Positions 19,089-28,097 of a stretch of DNA of 64,000 nt are shown here, piece by piece; within the stretch, counting starts at the first letter, position 1, and each line of letters opens with the position of its first letter. The notes below the pieces were generated by a model, which saw nothing but the letters and a program-made list of their open reading frames with translations, was not told the origin of the DNA and searched no databases. The stretch lies in the NCBI GenBank assembly GCA_030427085.1, contig JAUHXH010000004.1, positions 62,001 to 126,000 of the forward strand. The letters are read 5' to 3'. The position numbers and the translations under genes are program-made. This DNA is from Gammaproteobacteria bacterium. GTDB taxonomy: Bacteria > Pseudomonadota > Gammaproteobacteria > Pseudomonadales > Halieaceae.

Positions 19089-19928
19089 ATGACAGGCAGC
19101 AAACCGAGAATCAGCTTCGAGTACTTCCCCCCGAAAACACCCGAGGGGCGCGAGAAGCTGATGGCGAGCACAACACCGGCCCTGTCCGAACTGGGGCCGG
19201 AGTTTTTCTCCGTGACCTACGGCGCCGGTGGCACCACACGCGAGACCACACAGCATATCGTTACCACCCTCACCGGACAGGGCTACAACGTAGCCCCTCA
19301 CATGAGCTTTGGCGGTGACGATGAAAACACCATTCGCGACCTGATCCAGGCCTACCGCGATGCCGGCGTGAACCGCATGGTCGCCCTGCGCGGTGATATG
19401 CCATCTGGCATGGGTGCCAGCACCCAGCTCGTGTACGCCAACGAACTGGTCGAGTTCGTGCGCAAAGAAAGTGGCGACCACTTCCACATTGAAGTAGCCG
19501 CCTACCCGGAAATTCACCCGGAAGCACCCGGCTACGCCGAGGATATCCAATACCTCAAAGGGAAGTTTGACGCCGGGGCGAACAGCGCCATTACCCAGTA
19601 CTTTTACAATGTGGAAGCTTACTTCTACTTTCTGGACCAGTGCGCGGCGGCCGGCATCAACCAACCGATCTACGCCGGCATCATGCCCATCACCAACTAC
19701 CAGAACCTCGCGCGCTTCTCGCGCAATTGCGGCGCGGAAATTCCGCGCTGGATTTGCCAGCGCATTGAAGGGTACGGGAAAGACGTGGAGAGCGTCCGCA
19801 AGTTCGGCGAAGAAGTGGTGACACAACTGTGCCAAACCCTGCTGGAAAGCGGCGCACCCGGCATTCACTTCTACACCATGAACCAGGTGGAGCCGACCCG
19901 GGCCATCTACAACAACCTGGGGCTCTAG
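19089..19928 (+). CDS. metF: 5,10-methylenetetrahydrofolate reductase
   Basis: FAD enzyme producing 5-methyl-THF for remethylation of homocysteine to methionine; 279 residues, typical of bacterial MetF. Motifs: SFEYFPPKTPEGREKL (catalytic Glu), FFSVTYGAGGTTR, the folate-contacting RGDMP segment, and the central ITQYFYNVEAY. Starts 9 bp after ahcY with AAGGGA as ribosome-binding site, so it is in the same transcript. With metK and ahcY upstream it closes the activated-methyl cycle; the methionine synthase is elsewhere. Confidence 0.96.
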   Translation: MTGSKPRISFEYFPPKTPEGREKLMASTTPALSELGPEFFSVTYGAGGTTRETTQHIVTTLTGQGYNVAPHMSFGGDDENTIRDLIQAYRDAGVNRMVALRGDMPSGMGASTQLVYANELVEFVRKESGDHFHIEVAAYPEIHPEAPGYAEDIQYLKGKFDAGANSAITQYFYNVEAYFYFLDQCAAAGINQPIYAGIMPITNYQNLARFSRNCGAEIPRWICQRIEGYGKDVESVRKFGEEVVTQLCQTLLESGAPGIHFYTMNQVEPTRAIYNNLGL

Positions 19929-19932
19929 CACT

Positions 19933-20661
19933 GTGCGTGTGCCCCGCATCCACACCCACCAGTCCCTCACTTCGGGGGGCCGGCTGGCACTGGAAGCGGG
20001 GCCCAGCCAGCATCTGGCTCGCGCGTTGCGCATGGGCGAGGGCGACGAACTGACACTGTTCGATGGCACCGGTGGCGAATACGCGGCCACCATTTCTGAA
20101 GTGACTAAAAAGTCCGTATGGGTTGAAATCGGCGACTTTCGAGATACAGAGGTGGAGTCGCCGCTGGCGGTGGAGCTCGGTATTGCTGTGTCTCGCGGCG
20201 AGCGCATGGATTGGGTGGTCCAAAAAGCCACTGAGTTGGGCGTGACCCGCATCAGTCCGCTGTTCAGCGAACGCACCGAGGTTCGACTGAAAGGCGAACG
20301 GGCAGAAAAAAAGCGCCAACACTGGCAACAAATTGCCATCAGTGCCTGCGAACAGAGCGGGCGCAATCGCGTGCCTGACGTTGCTGCGCTGGTCCCCCTG
20401 AACCAGTGGCTGTCCACGGTGCAGGCGTCCCGGCGTTTTGTGCTCCACCACCGCGCGGAGCCTGATTCAGCCGATAGTGCTATTCCCGACAGCGTCGCCC
20501 TGTTGATTGGCCCCGAAGGCGGCCTCAGTGCCGAGGAAATTACCGCGGCTGGCCAGGCGAATTTTGAGGCATTGCAACTAGGCCCACGGGTCTTGCGTAC
20601 CGAGACTGCACCATTGGTAGCCCTGACCCTGCTGCAATCGCGCTGGGGCGATTTACCCTGA
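19933..20661 (+). CDS. rsmE: 16S rRNA m3U1498 methyltransferase RsmE
   Basis: SPOUT-class (knotted) methyltransferase modifying U1498 of 16S rRNA; 242 residues. The N-terminal PUA-like part begins RVPRIHTHQSL. The SPOUT signature is visible in KATELGVTRISPLFSERTEV, LLIGPEGGLSAEEI and LGPRVLRTETAPLVAL. The start is GTG at 19933, four bases after the metF stop; a GTG two codons later is also possible. A SAM-consuming gene at the end of a SAM-cycle operon is consistent with the gene order. It ends 5 bp from a convergent gene. Confidence 0.95.
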   Translation: MRVPRIHTHQSLTSGGRLALEAGPSQHLARALRMGEGDELTLFDGTGGEYAATISEVTKKSVWVEIGDFRDTEVESPLAVELGIAVSRGERMDWVVQKATELGVTRISPLFSERTEVRLKGERAEKKRQHWQQIAISACEQSGRNRVPDVAALVPLNQWLSTVQASRRFVLHHRAEPDSADSAIPDSVALLIGPEGGLSAEEITAAGQANFEALQLGPRVLRTETAPLVALTLLQSRWGDLP

Positions 20662-20666
20662 AAGCT

Positions 20667-21908
20667 TCAGCCCGCTTCGTGACGCGCGTGGGCCCACTCG
20701 AGAAACGCTGCCACCGCATTCACGGCGTGGTCAGTCCGAATGGAATGGAATATCTCGAAGGCGTGTTGAGCGCCGGGTAACTCGGCGTACACCACCGGCT
20801 GTTCGGAGGCCGCCTCCAGATGTGCCGCGAACAGACGCGCTTCTTCTGCCCAGACCAGATTGTCGTGACTACCTTGCACGATACACATCGGGGGGGCGTG
20901 AGGTCCGACGTGGGCGATCGGCGAGGCCACGTCCCATGCCTCGTGCTCATCGTACTTATCCGACTGCATCACCTTGTCGCCAATCACTTTGTCCAGCGTC
21001 AGCGATCCGCGCACGCCATGCCGGTCGAGGAAATCGTATACGCCGTAAAACGGCACCGCAGCCTGCACCGAGGTATCAGCCTGCTCGAAGCCTTCCTGCC
21101 ACTGCGGCAGGTTCGGCGTAAGGGCCGCCAGCGCGGTCAGGTGCCCACCCGCAGAGCCACCGGTGAGGGCAATGAAATCGGGATCGCCGCCATACTCGGC
21201 GATATTATCCTTCACCCAGGCAATGGCACGTTTGACGTCGATGATGTGGGCCGGGAAGGCGTGCTTGGGACTCAAGCGGTAATTGATCGCCACACACAAC
21301 CAACCGCGCTGGGCCATGTGGTACATCAGCGGCTTACCCTGTTGCTCTTTTTCGCCGATCATCCACGCGCCACCGTGGATTTGCAGCAGCACAGGGCTGC
21401 CACCGGGGCGAAGTACTGTGGGGCGATAGATATCCAGTAGATTGCGTTTGCCGGCATCGCCGTAGCTCAGGTTAGCCAGGCGCTCGACGCCGTCGCGACG
21501 AAAGTGGAAGGGCCGCATCCAACTGCGTGTGACCACCGTTTCGGTCAATAGTTGGCGACGCGCCGCCGGCATCTGATCCCGGTATTCCGGCCCCAATCCG
21601 CGCACCAGCGCCGCACCCAGATGTTCAGCGCTGTCGGCTGCCTGGCAGTGCAGGCGCAGTAGCCCCAGCCAGGCGATGCAGTAAATACCCAGACCCGCTT
21701 GCCCCCATCCGGACTCGAGCACGCCTGCGCTGGCCAGTAGCAGCGTAAAAACAAGCTGGCTGATCAGATGCCACAGCGCGAGCTCACCGCAGAGCCAGCC
21801 CGTCAGAAAGTACAGTGGCACTCCATAGCCCAGGCGCAGTACGCGAAACAGGGCACTGGCCACGCAGGCCAGGGACAATAGTGCGAGACAGAAATACAGC
21901 ACATCCAT
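20667..21908 (-). CDS. Membrane-anchored alpha/beta hydrolase (esterase, HSL/BD-FAE type)
   Basis: Predicted carboxylesterase of 413 residues. The first 90 residues contain two to three hydrophobic helices (for example VLYFCLALLSLACVASALF), an N-terminal membrane domain not usual in the simple esterases. The catalytic domain follows: oxyanion loop LLQIHGGAWMIGEK (about 173-186), nucleophile GGSAGGH (Ser about 248), Asp in QGSHDNLVW and His in GAQHAFE. The substrate is unknown; an ester of a lipid or carotenoid is possible. Convergent with rsmE, divergent from gshB. The start was chosen by the membrane segment beginning at residue 3. Confidence 0.82.
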   Translation of the reverse strand: MDVLYFCLALLSLACVASALFRVLRLGYGVPLYFLTGWLCGELALWHLISQLVFTLLLASAGVLESGWGQAGLGIYCIAWLGLLRLHCQAADSAEHLGAALVRGLGPEYRDQMPAARRQLLTETVVTRSWMRPFHFRRDGVERLANLSYGDAGKRNLLDIYRPTVLRPGGSPVLLQIHGGAWMIGEKEQQGKPLMYHMAQRGWLCVAINYRLSPKHAFPAHIIDVKRAIAWVKDNIAEYGGDPDFIALTGGSAGGHLTALAALTPNLPQWQEGFEQADTSVQAAVPFYGVYDFLDRHGVRGSLTLDKVIGDKVMQSDKYDEHEAWDVASPIAHVGPHAPPMCIVQGSHDNLVWAEEARLFAAHLEAASEQPVVYAELPGAQHAFEIFHSIRTDHAVNAVAAFLEWAHARHEAG

Positions 21909-22028
21909 ACCGGTTCTTCTCCGCCGGGCGTGAGGGAAGGCTCATTGTAGGTGAATTCGCCGTCTTGCCACACCAGCGGGCTTTGCGTACCTTAGCTAGC
22001 CCTTTCTCCCAGCGAGTAATTACCTGCT

Positions 22029-22985
22029 ATGACACTCAAGATCGGCGTGGTGATGGACCCCATCGCGGACATCAGCTACAAGAAAGACAGTACCATGGCC
22101 ATGCTGTGGGCCGCGGCGGATCGTGGTTGGGAGTTGTTCTACATGGAGCAGCGCGATCTGTACCTCGATCAGGGCGAGGCGAAGGCGACCCTGCGTCCCC
22201 TGACCGTGCACCGCGACCCACAGCACTGGTTTGATCTGGGCGAGGCCACCACCGCCACCCTGGCCAGCCTGGATGTGGTGTTGATGCGCAAGGACCCGCC
22301 TTTCGACAACGAGTACATCTACAGCACCTACATTCTGGAAGACGCCGAGCGCCGCGGCACGCTGATCGTTAATCGCTGCCAGAGCCTGCGCGACTGCAAC
22401 GAGAAAATCTTTGCGACCCAGTTTCCCCAGTGCTGCCCGCCGGTGCTGGTGACTTCCGACGCAGCGCGACTGAAAGCCTTCCACGCCGAACAGGGCGACG
22501 CCATCTTCAAGCCGCTGGACGGCATGGGTGGCGCCTCCATTTTCCGTCTGAAGCCGGACGATCCCAATGTCAGCGTAATTATCGAAACGCTGACCAAATT
22601 CGGGACCGAAACCATCATGGCGCAGCGCTACCTGCCGGAGATCAAGGAGGGCGACAAACGCATCCTGATGATCGACGGCGAGCCCCTGCCTTACTGCCTG
22701 GCGCGCTTACCGGGAGCCGGCGAGACCCGTGGCAACCTGGCCGCCGGCGGCAGCGGGCGGCCCCAGCCACTGTCCGACCGGGATCGCTGGATCGCCGAGC
22801 AGGTCGGGCCCGTGCTGAAGGAAAAAGGCCTGTTGTTCGTAGGTCTGGATGTGATCGGCGACTACCTGACCGAAATCAACGTTACCAGCCCCACCTGCAT
22901 TCGCGAGATCGATGCCGAGTACGCGCTGGACATCGGCGGCCAGTTGATGGATTGTATTGCCAGTAAGCGAGGACTCACTGCATAA
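22029..22985 (+). CDS. gshB: Glutathione synthetase
   Basis: ATP-grasp ligase joining gamma-glutamylcysteine and glycine; 318 residues. Family motifs: KIGVVMDPIADISYKKDST at the N-terminus, RKDPPFDNEYIYSTYILE, the grasp strand FKPLDGMGGASIF, and EINVTSPTCIREID near the end (metal and substrate loop). It starts the gshB-tonB-yqgE-ruvX group, an order conserved in Pseudomonas-like gammaproteobacteria. ATG start with no strong upstream alternative. Confidence 0.97.
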   Translation: MTLKIGVVMDPIADISYKKDSTMAMLWAAADRGWELFYMEQRDLYLDQGEAKATLRPLTVHRDPQHWFDLGEATTATLASLDVVLMRKDPPFDNEYIYSTYILEDAERRGTLIVNRCQSLRDCNEKIFATQFPQCCPPVLVTSDAARLKAFHAEQGDAIFKPLDGMGGASIFRLKPDDPNVSVIIETLTKFGTETIMAQRYLPEIKEGDKRILMIDGEPLPYCLARLPGAGETRGNLAAGGSGRPQPLSDRDRWIAEQVGPVLKEKGLLFVGLDVIGDYLTEINVTSPTCIREIDAEYALDIGGQLMDCIASKRGLTA

Positions 22986-23023
22986 GCGCATGCAGTAACG
23001 ACGGGCAGTAAGCGCGGTAGCAC

Positions 23024-23896
23024 ATGTATTACATCGACAGCGAAGACAAACAGCAGGACCGACTCGGCTTCGAGTTTCTGCTGGCGGCTGCCCTGCACGC
23101 GCTGCTGATCCTGGGTGTGGGTTTCAATATCGATTCCGCACCGGAACCCCCAACCCGTCAACTGGATGTTACCCTCACCACGGTCCGCTCTACCCAGGCG
23201 CCGGAGGAAGCTGAATTCCTCGCCGAGGCCGACCAGGTAGGTAGCGGTGCAGACGATCCACGCTCTGCCCTGTCCACCACCAAACAAAGCCAGATCAGTG
23301 CCGCGGAATTGCGCGAACTGTCCGGCCAGCGTCTGTCTGAACCGGTGGCCCAGAGTACCGATGCGCCGGTGATCACCACCTCGCGTCCAAGCGACACACG
23401 TGTCAGCAATGAAGAAGTGGAGCGCACCCCGCAACCGGATCCACTGCCCGGCCTGAACCCGGAATTGCAGCAACTGTCGCAGGACATCGCCAGCCTCCAG
23501 GCACAACTGGATCGCCAGAACGAGATGTTGTCGAAGATGCCGCGGGTCCGTCGCATCACCGCACTGTCAGCAAAAAAAGCGGAAGACGCCGCCTACCTGC
23601 AGCACTGGCGCAGCCGCGTGGAAGCCATTGGCAACCAGTACTATCCCGAGGCCTCACGCCGCTACGGTATTTACGGGGAGCTGCGCATGTTGGTAGTGAT
23701 CCGCAAGGATGGCACCCTGGAAAACCTGGAAATCCTCAGCTCCTCCGGGCACACCGTGCTCGATGAGGCCGCACTGAAAATTGTGCGCATGGCAGCACCC
23801 TTTGCGCCCTTCCCCAAGGCGCTCGCCGATACCACCGACAAGCTCGAAATTGTCCGTACATGGCAATTTCAGGAGAACGGGCTAAGCTCAGGGTAA
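23024..23896 (+). CDS. Energy transducer TonB-family protein
   Basis: Inner-membrane-anchored, periplasm-spanning protein of 290 residues. A single N-terminal membrane helix (about 15-35, FLLAAALHALLILGVGF) carries the typical early His. A low-complexity Pro/Gln/Ser-rich linker spans 40-180. The C-terminal domain (about 205-285) has the TonB fold features YGIYGELRMLVVIRKDGTL and SSSGHTVLDEAALKIV. In this gene neighbourhood (gshB-tonB-yqgE) Pseudomonas has a TonB paralogue linked to motility and pili (TonB3), which fits the nearby pilT-pilU. Whether it energises the receptor at the start of this window is unknown. Confidence 0.85.
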   Translation: MYYIDSEDKQQDRLGFEFLLAAALHALLILGVGFNIDSAPEPPTRQLDVTLTTVRSTQAPEEAEFLAEADQVGSGADDPRSALSTTKQSQISAAELRELSGQRLSEPVAQSTDAPVITTSRPSDTRVSNEEVERTPQPDPLPGLNPELQQLSQDIASLQAQLDRQNEMLSKMPRVRRITALSAKKAEDAAYLQHWRSRVEAIGNQYYPEASRRYGIYGELRMLVVIRKDGTLENLEILSSSGHTVLDEAALKIVRMAAPFAPFPKALADTTDKLEIVRTWQFQENGLSSG

Positions 23897-23928
23897 AACG
23901 GTTCTCGGGGCTGATTCAGCACGTGACG

Positions 23929-24525
23929 ATGGCGCAGCACACAATGGCTAACGGTGATACCTCGGCGGGGCAACACTCGCTGCGGAATCATTTTCTGCTA
24001 GCCATGCCCAATTTGACTGAGGGCATCTTCGCCCACAGCATCACCTATCTGTGCGATCACGGCGACCATGGCGCCATGGGGATCGTAATCAACCATACCC
24101 TCGACCTCACCGTTGCCGATATTTTTGAACACCTGAAGATTCGTTGCCTGGACCGCTTCCACCAGGTGCCGGTGATGGCCGGTGGCCCGGTGCAAATTGA
24201 TCATGGTTTCGTATTGCACCGCGGCGGTAATGACGACTGGGAATCCACCATGGCGGTCACCGACGAAGTGGGCCTCACCGCTTCCCGGGACGTGCTCACC
24301 GCGATTGCCCGCGGTGAGGGCCCGAACGAACACCTGATCGCGCTGGGTTATGCCGGCTGGGCACCGGGGCAACTGGAATCGGAGCTCACTGAGAACAGCT
24401 GGCTCACCCTGCCTGCTGACAGCGATATTATTTTCACTACGCCACCGGAAGAGCGCTTCACCGTTGCCGCGAAACAACTCGGCATCGATATGAACCTGAT
24501 TTCAGCACAGGCCGGCCACGCCTGA
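23929..24525 (+). CDS. YqgE/AlgH family protein
   Basis: Conserved protein of the DUF179 family; its biochemical role is unknown, and AlgH was linked to alginate gene expression in Pseudomonas. The conserved LRNHFLLAMPNLTEGIFAHS opening, the GAMGIVINHTLDL segment, GGPVQIDHGFVLH and LGYAGWAPGQLESEL are all present. The start is uncertain: ATG at 23929 (MAQHTMANG) and ATG at 23944 both place the conserved HFLLAMP at the usual distance, and the frame is open further upstream. Located between tonB and ruvX as in related bacteria. Confidence 0.9.
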   Translation: MAQHTMANGDTSAGQHSLRNHFLLAMPNLTEGIFAHSITYLCDHGDHGAMGIVINHTLDLTVADIFEHLKIRCLDRFHQVPVMAGGPVQIDHGFVLHRGGNDDWESTMAVTDEVGLTASRDVLTAIARGEGPNEHLIALGYAGWAPGQLESELTENSWLTLPADSDIIFTTPPEERFTVAAKQLGIDMNLISAQAGHA

Positions 24526-24531
24526 TACACT
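24526..24531 (+). promoter_or_regulatory. Candidate -10 element of ruvX
   Basis: TACACT followed by the GC-only discriminator GCGGCGCG, overlapping the end of the yqgE gene. The expected start of transcription is almost at the GTG start codon (24539), so this transcript would be leaderless. The -35 region is weak. Confidence 0.35.
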
Positions 24532-24538
24532 GCGGCGC

Positions 24539-24967
24539 GTGCCCCTGCAATCCAACAACCTGATGGCCTTTGACTACGGCCTGCGCCAGATCGGCGTGGC
24601 GGTGGGTAACCGTGTCACCGGTACCTGTCAGGCGCTAACCACCATCCATGCCCGCGACGGTATTCCCAATTGGGAGCAATTAACCGCGCTCATCAACGAG
24701 TGGCAACCGGAGGTACTGGTAGTGGGCGAGCCCTGGAATATGGACGACACTCCCGGTGAGTTGGCGCCGCGTGCGCTGAAATTTGCGCGCCGCATGGAGG
24801 CGCGGTTTCAGCTACCCTTCGCCCTCGTGGACGAACGCCTGACCAGCTTTGAAGCGAAGGACATTCTGCGCGAGCGTGGGCACCGGGGAAATTATAAGGA
24901 TCGACCCGCCGATAGCCTGGCGGCGGAGCTGATTTTGAGAACGTGGATGGGGCAGCAGGAAGGCTGA
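24539..24967 (+). CDS. ruvX: Putative Holliday junction resolvase / pre-16S rRNA nuclease
   Basis: YqgF-family nuclease of 142 residues with an RNase H-like fold; in E. coli it is needed for 16S rRNA 5' maturation. Visible motifs: MAFDYGLRQIGVAVGN (first catalytic Asp), VVGEPWNMDDTPGE, and VDERLTSFEAKDIL with a C-terminal acidic residue in DRPADSLAAELIL. The start is GTG at 24539, 13 bp after the yqgE stop. Convergent with pilU. Confidence 0.94.
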   Translation: MPLQSNNLMAFDYGLRQIGVAVGNRVTGTCQALTTIHARDGIPNWEQLTALINEWQPEVLVVGEPWNMDDTPGELAPRALKFARRMEARFQLPFALVDERLTSFEAKDILRERGHRGNYKDRPADSLAAELILRTWMGQQEG

Positions 24968-24980
24968 GCCCCGAACGGGT

Positions 24981-26111
24981 TTAACGCATGTGCTTGCCGC
25001 GATCATCCCCGCGCTCATAGGTGAGCGCTTGCGGTGCATCTACCCCACCGTGATCATGCATTTTAATTAGCAGACGCAGGTCGTTTTTCGAATCCGCATG
25101 CCGCAACGCTTCTTCGGCGGTGATGTCACCCGATTTATAGCGCGCGAGCAGTGACTGGTCCATGGTCTGCATGCCGTGCTCGGTGGAGCGCGACATCAAC
25201 TCTTTCAGCAGGTGCACCTCACCATTGCGAATATGGTCAGCGACCAGCGGTGTATTCAGCAGGATTTCCACCACCGGCACCCGGCCATCGCCGTTCACAT
25301 TGGGCACCAACTGCTGCGCCACCATCCCCTTGAGGTTCAGGGACAAGTCCATCCAAACCTGATTGAGTCGTTCACTGGGAAAGAAACTCTGGATGCGGTC
25401 CAGTGCCTGGTTGGCATTGTTGGCGTGGAGGGTACACAGGCACAGGTGGCCGGTCTCGGCAAAAGTAATGGCCTGGGCCATGGCTTCCGGCGTGCGCACC
25501 TCACCGATCATGATCACGTCGGGTGCCTGCCGCAGGGTGTTGCGTAGAGCGACTTCGAAGGAATCTGTGTCCAGGCCGACTTCGCGCTGGGTAATCAGGC
25601 TCTGGTCGTGCTCGTGCAAAAACTCAATCGGGTCTTCGATGCAGACGATATGGCTGCTGCTGTTGCGATTGCGATGGCCGATCATGGCCGCCAGCGAGGA
25701 GGACTTACCCGTGCCTGTGGCACCCACGAAAATGACCAGTCCGCGTTTGACCATGGACAAGTCCGCCAGTACCGGCGGCAAGCCCAGCTCTTCAAAGGTC
25801 GGTATGTCAGTTTTGATGCGGCGCAGTACCAGGCCGCACAGGCCGCGCTGGAAAAAAGCGCTGGCACGAAAGCGACCCCAGCGCGGATGCACCAGGGCGT
25901 AGTTACATTCGTGGGAGTCTTCGAACTGCTCGCGCTGTTCCGACGTCATGGTGGCAAGAATGACCTTGCGCACTTCCTTCGCATCCAGCGCTTCGCGGGA
26001 CACCGCCCTGATGTGTCCGTGCACCTTGATACTCGGCGCCGCACCGGCGGTGAGAAAACAATCCGAGGCGTCTTGCTCTACCACCACCTGCAGTAATCGG
26101 TCGATATCCAT
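24981..26111 (-). CDS. pilU: Type IV pilus retraction ATPase PilU
   Basis: Secretion-type hexameric ATPase, accessory motor for pilus retraction; 376 residues. Walker A is GATGTGKSSSLAAMIG (about 129-144), the Asp-box region includes HIVCIEDPIEFLHEH, Walker B is VIMIGEVRTPEAM, and the His-box is LCLCTLHANNA. The extended C-terminal tail rich in charged residues is typical of PilU and not PilT. It lies 38 bp downstream of pilT, in the usual pilT-pilU operon order. Confidence 0.95.
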   Translation of the reverse strand: MDIDRLLQVVVEQDASDCFLTAGAAPSIKVHGHIRAVSREALDAKEVRKVILATMTSEQREQFEDSHECNYALVHPRWGRFRASAFFQRGLCGLVLRRIKTDIPTFEELGLPPVLADLSMVKRGLVIFVGATGTGKSSSLAAMIGHRNRNSSSHIVCIEDPIEFLHEHDQSLITQREVGLDTDSFEVALRNTLRQAPDVIMIGEVRTPEAMAQAITFAETGHLCLCTLHANNANQALDRIQSFFPSERLNQVWMDLSLNLKGMVAQQLVPNVNGDGRVPVVEILLNTPLVADHIRNGEVHLLKELMSRSTEHGMQTMDQSLLARYKSGDITAEEALRHADSKNDLRLLIKMHDHGGVDAPQALTYERGDDRGKHMR

Positions 26112-26149
26112 TGCGCACCCCCATCAGGGTCGGTTCATGCCGAATAAAG

Positions 26150-27184
26150 CTAGAAATTCTCCGGCATTTTGGCTTTCTCGCGTGCCGCATCCCGGGTGAT
26201 CACGCGCTTGTCGAGGAGCTCTTTCAAACACTGGTCCATGGTCTGCATACCCACCGACTGGCCGGTCTGGATGGCGGAGTACATCTGCGCCACCTTGTCC
26301 TCACGAATCAGGTTTCGAATTGCCGGGGTACCGCGCATGATTTCGTGGGCCGCAACACGACCGCCGGTGGCGCGTTTGAGCAGGGTCTGCGAGACCACCG
26401 CCTGCAGTGATTCCGACAGCATGGAGCGCACCATGGCTTTTTCCTCGGCCGGGAATACATCCACAATACGGTCGATGGTTTTTGCCGCCGAGGTGGTGTG
26501 CAGGGTGCCGAACACCAGGTGTCCGGTTTCCGCTGCGGTCAGCGCCAGGCGAATGGTTTCCAGGTCACGCATCTCACCCACGAGAATAATGTCGGGGTCT
26601 TCCCGCAGTGCCGAGCGCAGTGCTTCGTTGAAGCCCAGGGTATCCCGGTGCACTTCCCGCTGGTTCACCAGGCACTTCTTGCTTTCATGCACAAATTCGA
26701 TGGGGTCTTCCACCGTCAGGATGTGCTCGTATTTGTTGTCGTTGATGTAGTCCATCATCGCCGCCAGCGTGGTGGACTTACCCGAACCGGTCGGCCCGGT
26801 CACCAGCACCAGGCCACGCGGCATCATCGAAATGTCGCGGAACACCTGCCCCATTCCCAGGTCTTCCATGGTCAACACCTTGGAGGGAATGGTCCGGAAC
26901 ACGGCGCCGGCACCGCGGTTGTGGTTAAACGCGTTAACCCGGAAACGCGCCACGCCAGGGACTTCGAAGGAGAAATCCGTTTCCAGGAACTCCTCGTAGT
27001 CCTTGCGCTGCTTGTCGTTCATGATGTCGTAGATGAGCTCGTGCACCTGCTTGTGCTCCATCGGCGGCAGGTTGATGCGGCGTACGTCGCCGTCGACACG
27101 AATCATCGGCGGCAACCCAGCCGACAAGTGCAAATCGGAAGCCCCTTGCTTGGCGCTAAAGGCCAGCAATTCCGTGATATCCAT
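26150..27184 (-). CDS. pilT: Type IV pilus retraction ATPase PilT
   Basis: Motor that disassembles type IV pili for twitching and DNA uptake; 344 residues, family-standard. Walker A GPTGSGKSTTLAAMM (about 130-144), Asp box ILTVEDPIEFVHES, Walker B IILVGEMRDLETI, His box LVFGTLHTTSAAKTIDRI, and the PilT-specific TPAIRNLIRE helix near the C-terminus. ATG start at 27184; divergent from yggS. The pilin and assembly genes are not in the window. Confidence 0.97.
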   Translation of the reverse strand: MDITELLAFSAKQGASDLHLSAGLPPMIRVDGDVRRINLPPMEHKQVHELIYDIMNDKQRKDYEEFLETDFSFEVPGVARFRVNAFNHNRGAGAVFRTIPSKVLTMEDLGMGQVFRDISMMPRGLVLVTGPTGSGKSTTLAAMMDYINDNKYEHILTVEDPIEFVHESKKCLVNQREVHRDTLGFNEALRSALREDPDIILVGEMRDLETIRLALTAAETGHLVFGTLHTTSAAKTIDRIVDVFPAEEKAMVRSMLSESLQAVVSQTLLKRATGGRVAAHEIMRGTPAIRNLIREDKVAQMYSAIQTGQSVGMQTMDQCLKELLDKRVITRDAAREKAKMPENF

Positions 27185-27234
27185 GAATCCACTCCCATGG
27201 GTCTGGCGCCGGGAAGTCAGTGGTCGCGATGGCG

Positions 27235-27240
27235 TATACT
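27235..27240 (+). promoter_or_regulatory. Candidate -10 element of yggS-proC-yggT
   Basis: TATACT at 27235-27240 in the pilT-yggS divergent region, 94 bp before the yggS ATG, followed by a GC-rich CGCCTCTGCG. The -35 is weak, so it is a moderate call. Confidence 0.4.
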
Positions 27241-27334
27241 CGCCTCTGCGAACTCCCCACGCGGGTTCTTGTAATTTTCTGTCCGTAGCCGAGCCTGCCG
27301 CCTTCCGGTAGTGGGATTACACACCAGGGGCACC

Positions 27335-28027
27335 ATGAGCCAGGCCAACATTCACGAGAATATAGCAAAGCTGCGAGACAGGGTACGGCGCGCCTGTGCA
27401 AACTATCAACGAAAACCAGCCGATTTGGCCATTTTGGCGGTAAGCAAGACGCGACCGGCAGAAGATGTCCGCCAGGCCTACGATGCCGGTTGTCGGGACT
27501 TTGGCGAAAATTATCTGCAGGAAGCGCTCGACAAGATTGCAGCCTTGTCTGATTTGCCGCTGCAGTGGCACTTCATCGGCCCGATCCAGTCCAACAAGAC
27601 CCGCGCCATCGCAGAGCACTTTCACTGGGTGCACAGTGTGGATCGGCTAAAGATTGCCCGCCGCCTGTCCGAGCAACGGCCGCCGCAGCTGCCACCACTG
27701 AACATTTGCCTGCAGGTTAATGTGTCGGGTGAAGCCAGCAAGTCCGGTTGCTCACTGGCAGATCTGCCAGAACTGGTCAGCCAATGCCGCGATCTGCCCA
27801 ATCTGGCGCTGCGCGGGCTGATGGCCATTCCGGCACCGGCAGAGGATGAAACAGCCCAGCGCCTACCCTTTGCCGAACTGGCAACGGCCCTGTCGCGATG
27901 TCAGTCGCTCGCACCCGACATGGACACATTATCCATGGGCATGTCGGCAGACATGGAAGCCGCCATCGCCGAGGGGGCCACCATCGTCAGGGTGGGCACG
28001 GATATCTTCGGCCCGCGCCTGACGTGA
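27335..28027 (+). CDS. yggS: PLP homeostasis protein (YggS family)
   Basis: Fold type III PLP-binding protein without known catalysis; controls pyridoxal phosphate homeostasis. 230 residues from the ATG at 27335, preferred over an upstream GTG at 27311 because MSQANIHENIAKLRDRV matches the family N-terminus. PLP-Lys motif LAILAVSKTRPAEDVRQA, then DFGENYLQEALDKI, WHFIGPIQSNKT, and C-terminal LSMGMSADMEAAIAEGATIV with IVRVGTDIFG. Upstream of proC as in most proteobacteria. Confidence 0.96.
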   Translation: MSQANIHENIAKLRDRVRRACANYQRKPADLAILAVSKTRPAEDVRQAYDAGCRDFGENYLQEALDKIAALSDLPLQWHFIGPIQSNKTRAIAEHFHWVHSVDRLKIARRLSEQRPPQLPPLNICLQVNVSGEASKSGCSLADLPELVSQCRDLPNLALRGLMAIPAPAEDETAQRLPFAELATALSRCQSLAPDMDTLSMGMSADMEAAIAEGATIVRVGTDIFGPRLT

Positions 28028-28047
28028 TTTCAGCGCCGCCGCGCGTG

Positions 28048-28053
28048 TATACT
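28048..28053 (+). promoter_or_regulatory. Candidate -10 element of proC
   Basis: TATACT followed by GCGGCGAC, 45 bp before the GTG start of proC and after the yggS stop. The same TATACT-plus-GC arrangement occurs before the marC-family gene. The -35 region is poorly conserved. Confidence 0.45.
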
Positions 28054-28097
28054 GCGGCGACTCATTACCAGCCATCAACCATAGCGTCAGATTACTC

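Noticed and set aside
18492-20417. 641-codon open frame antisense to ahcY, metF and rsmE
   Set aside because: Overlaps three confident genes; no family features.
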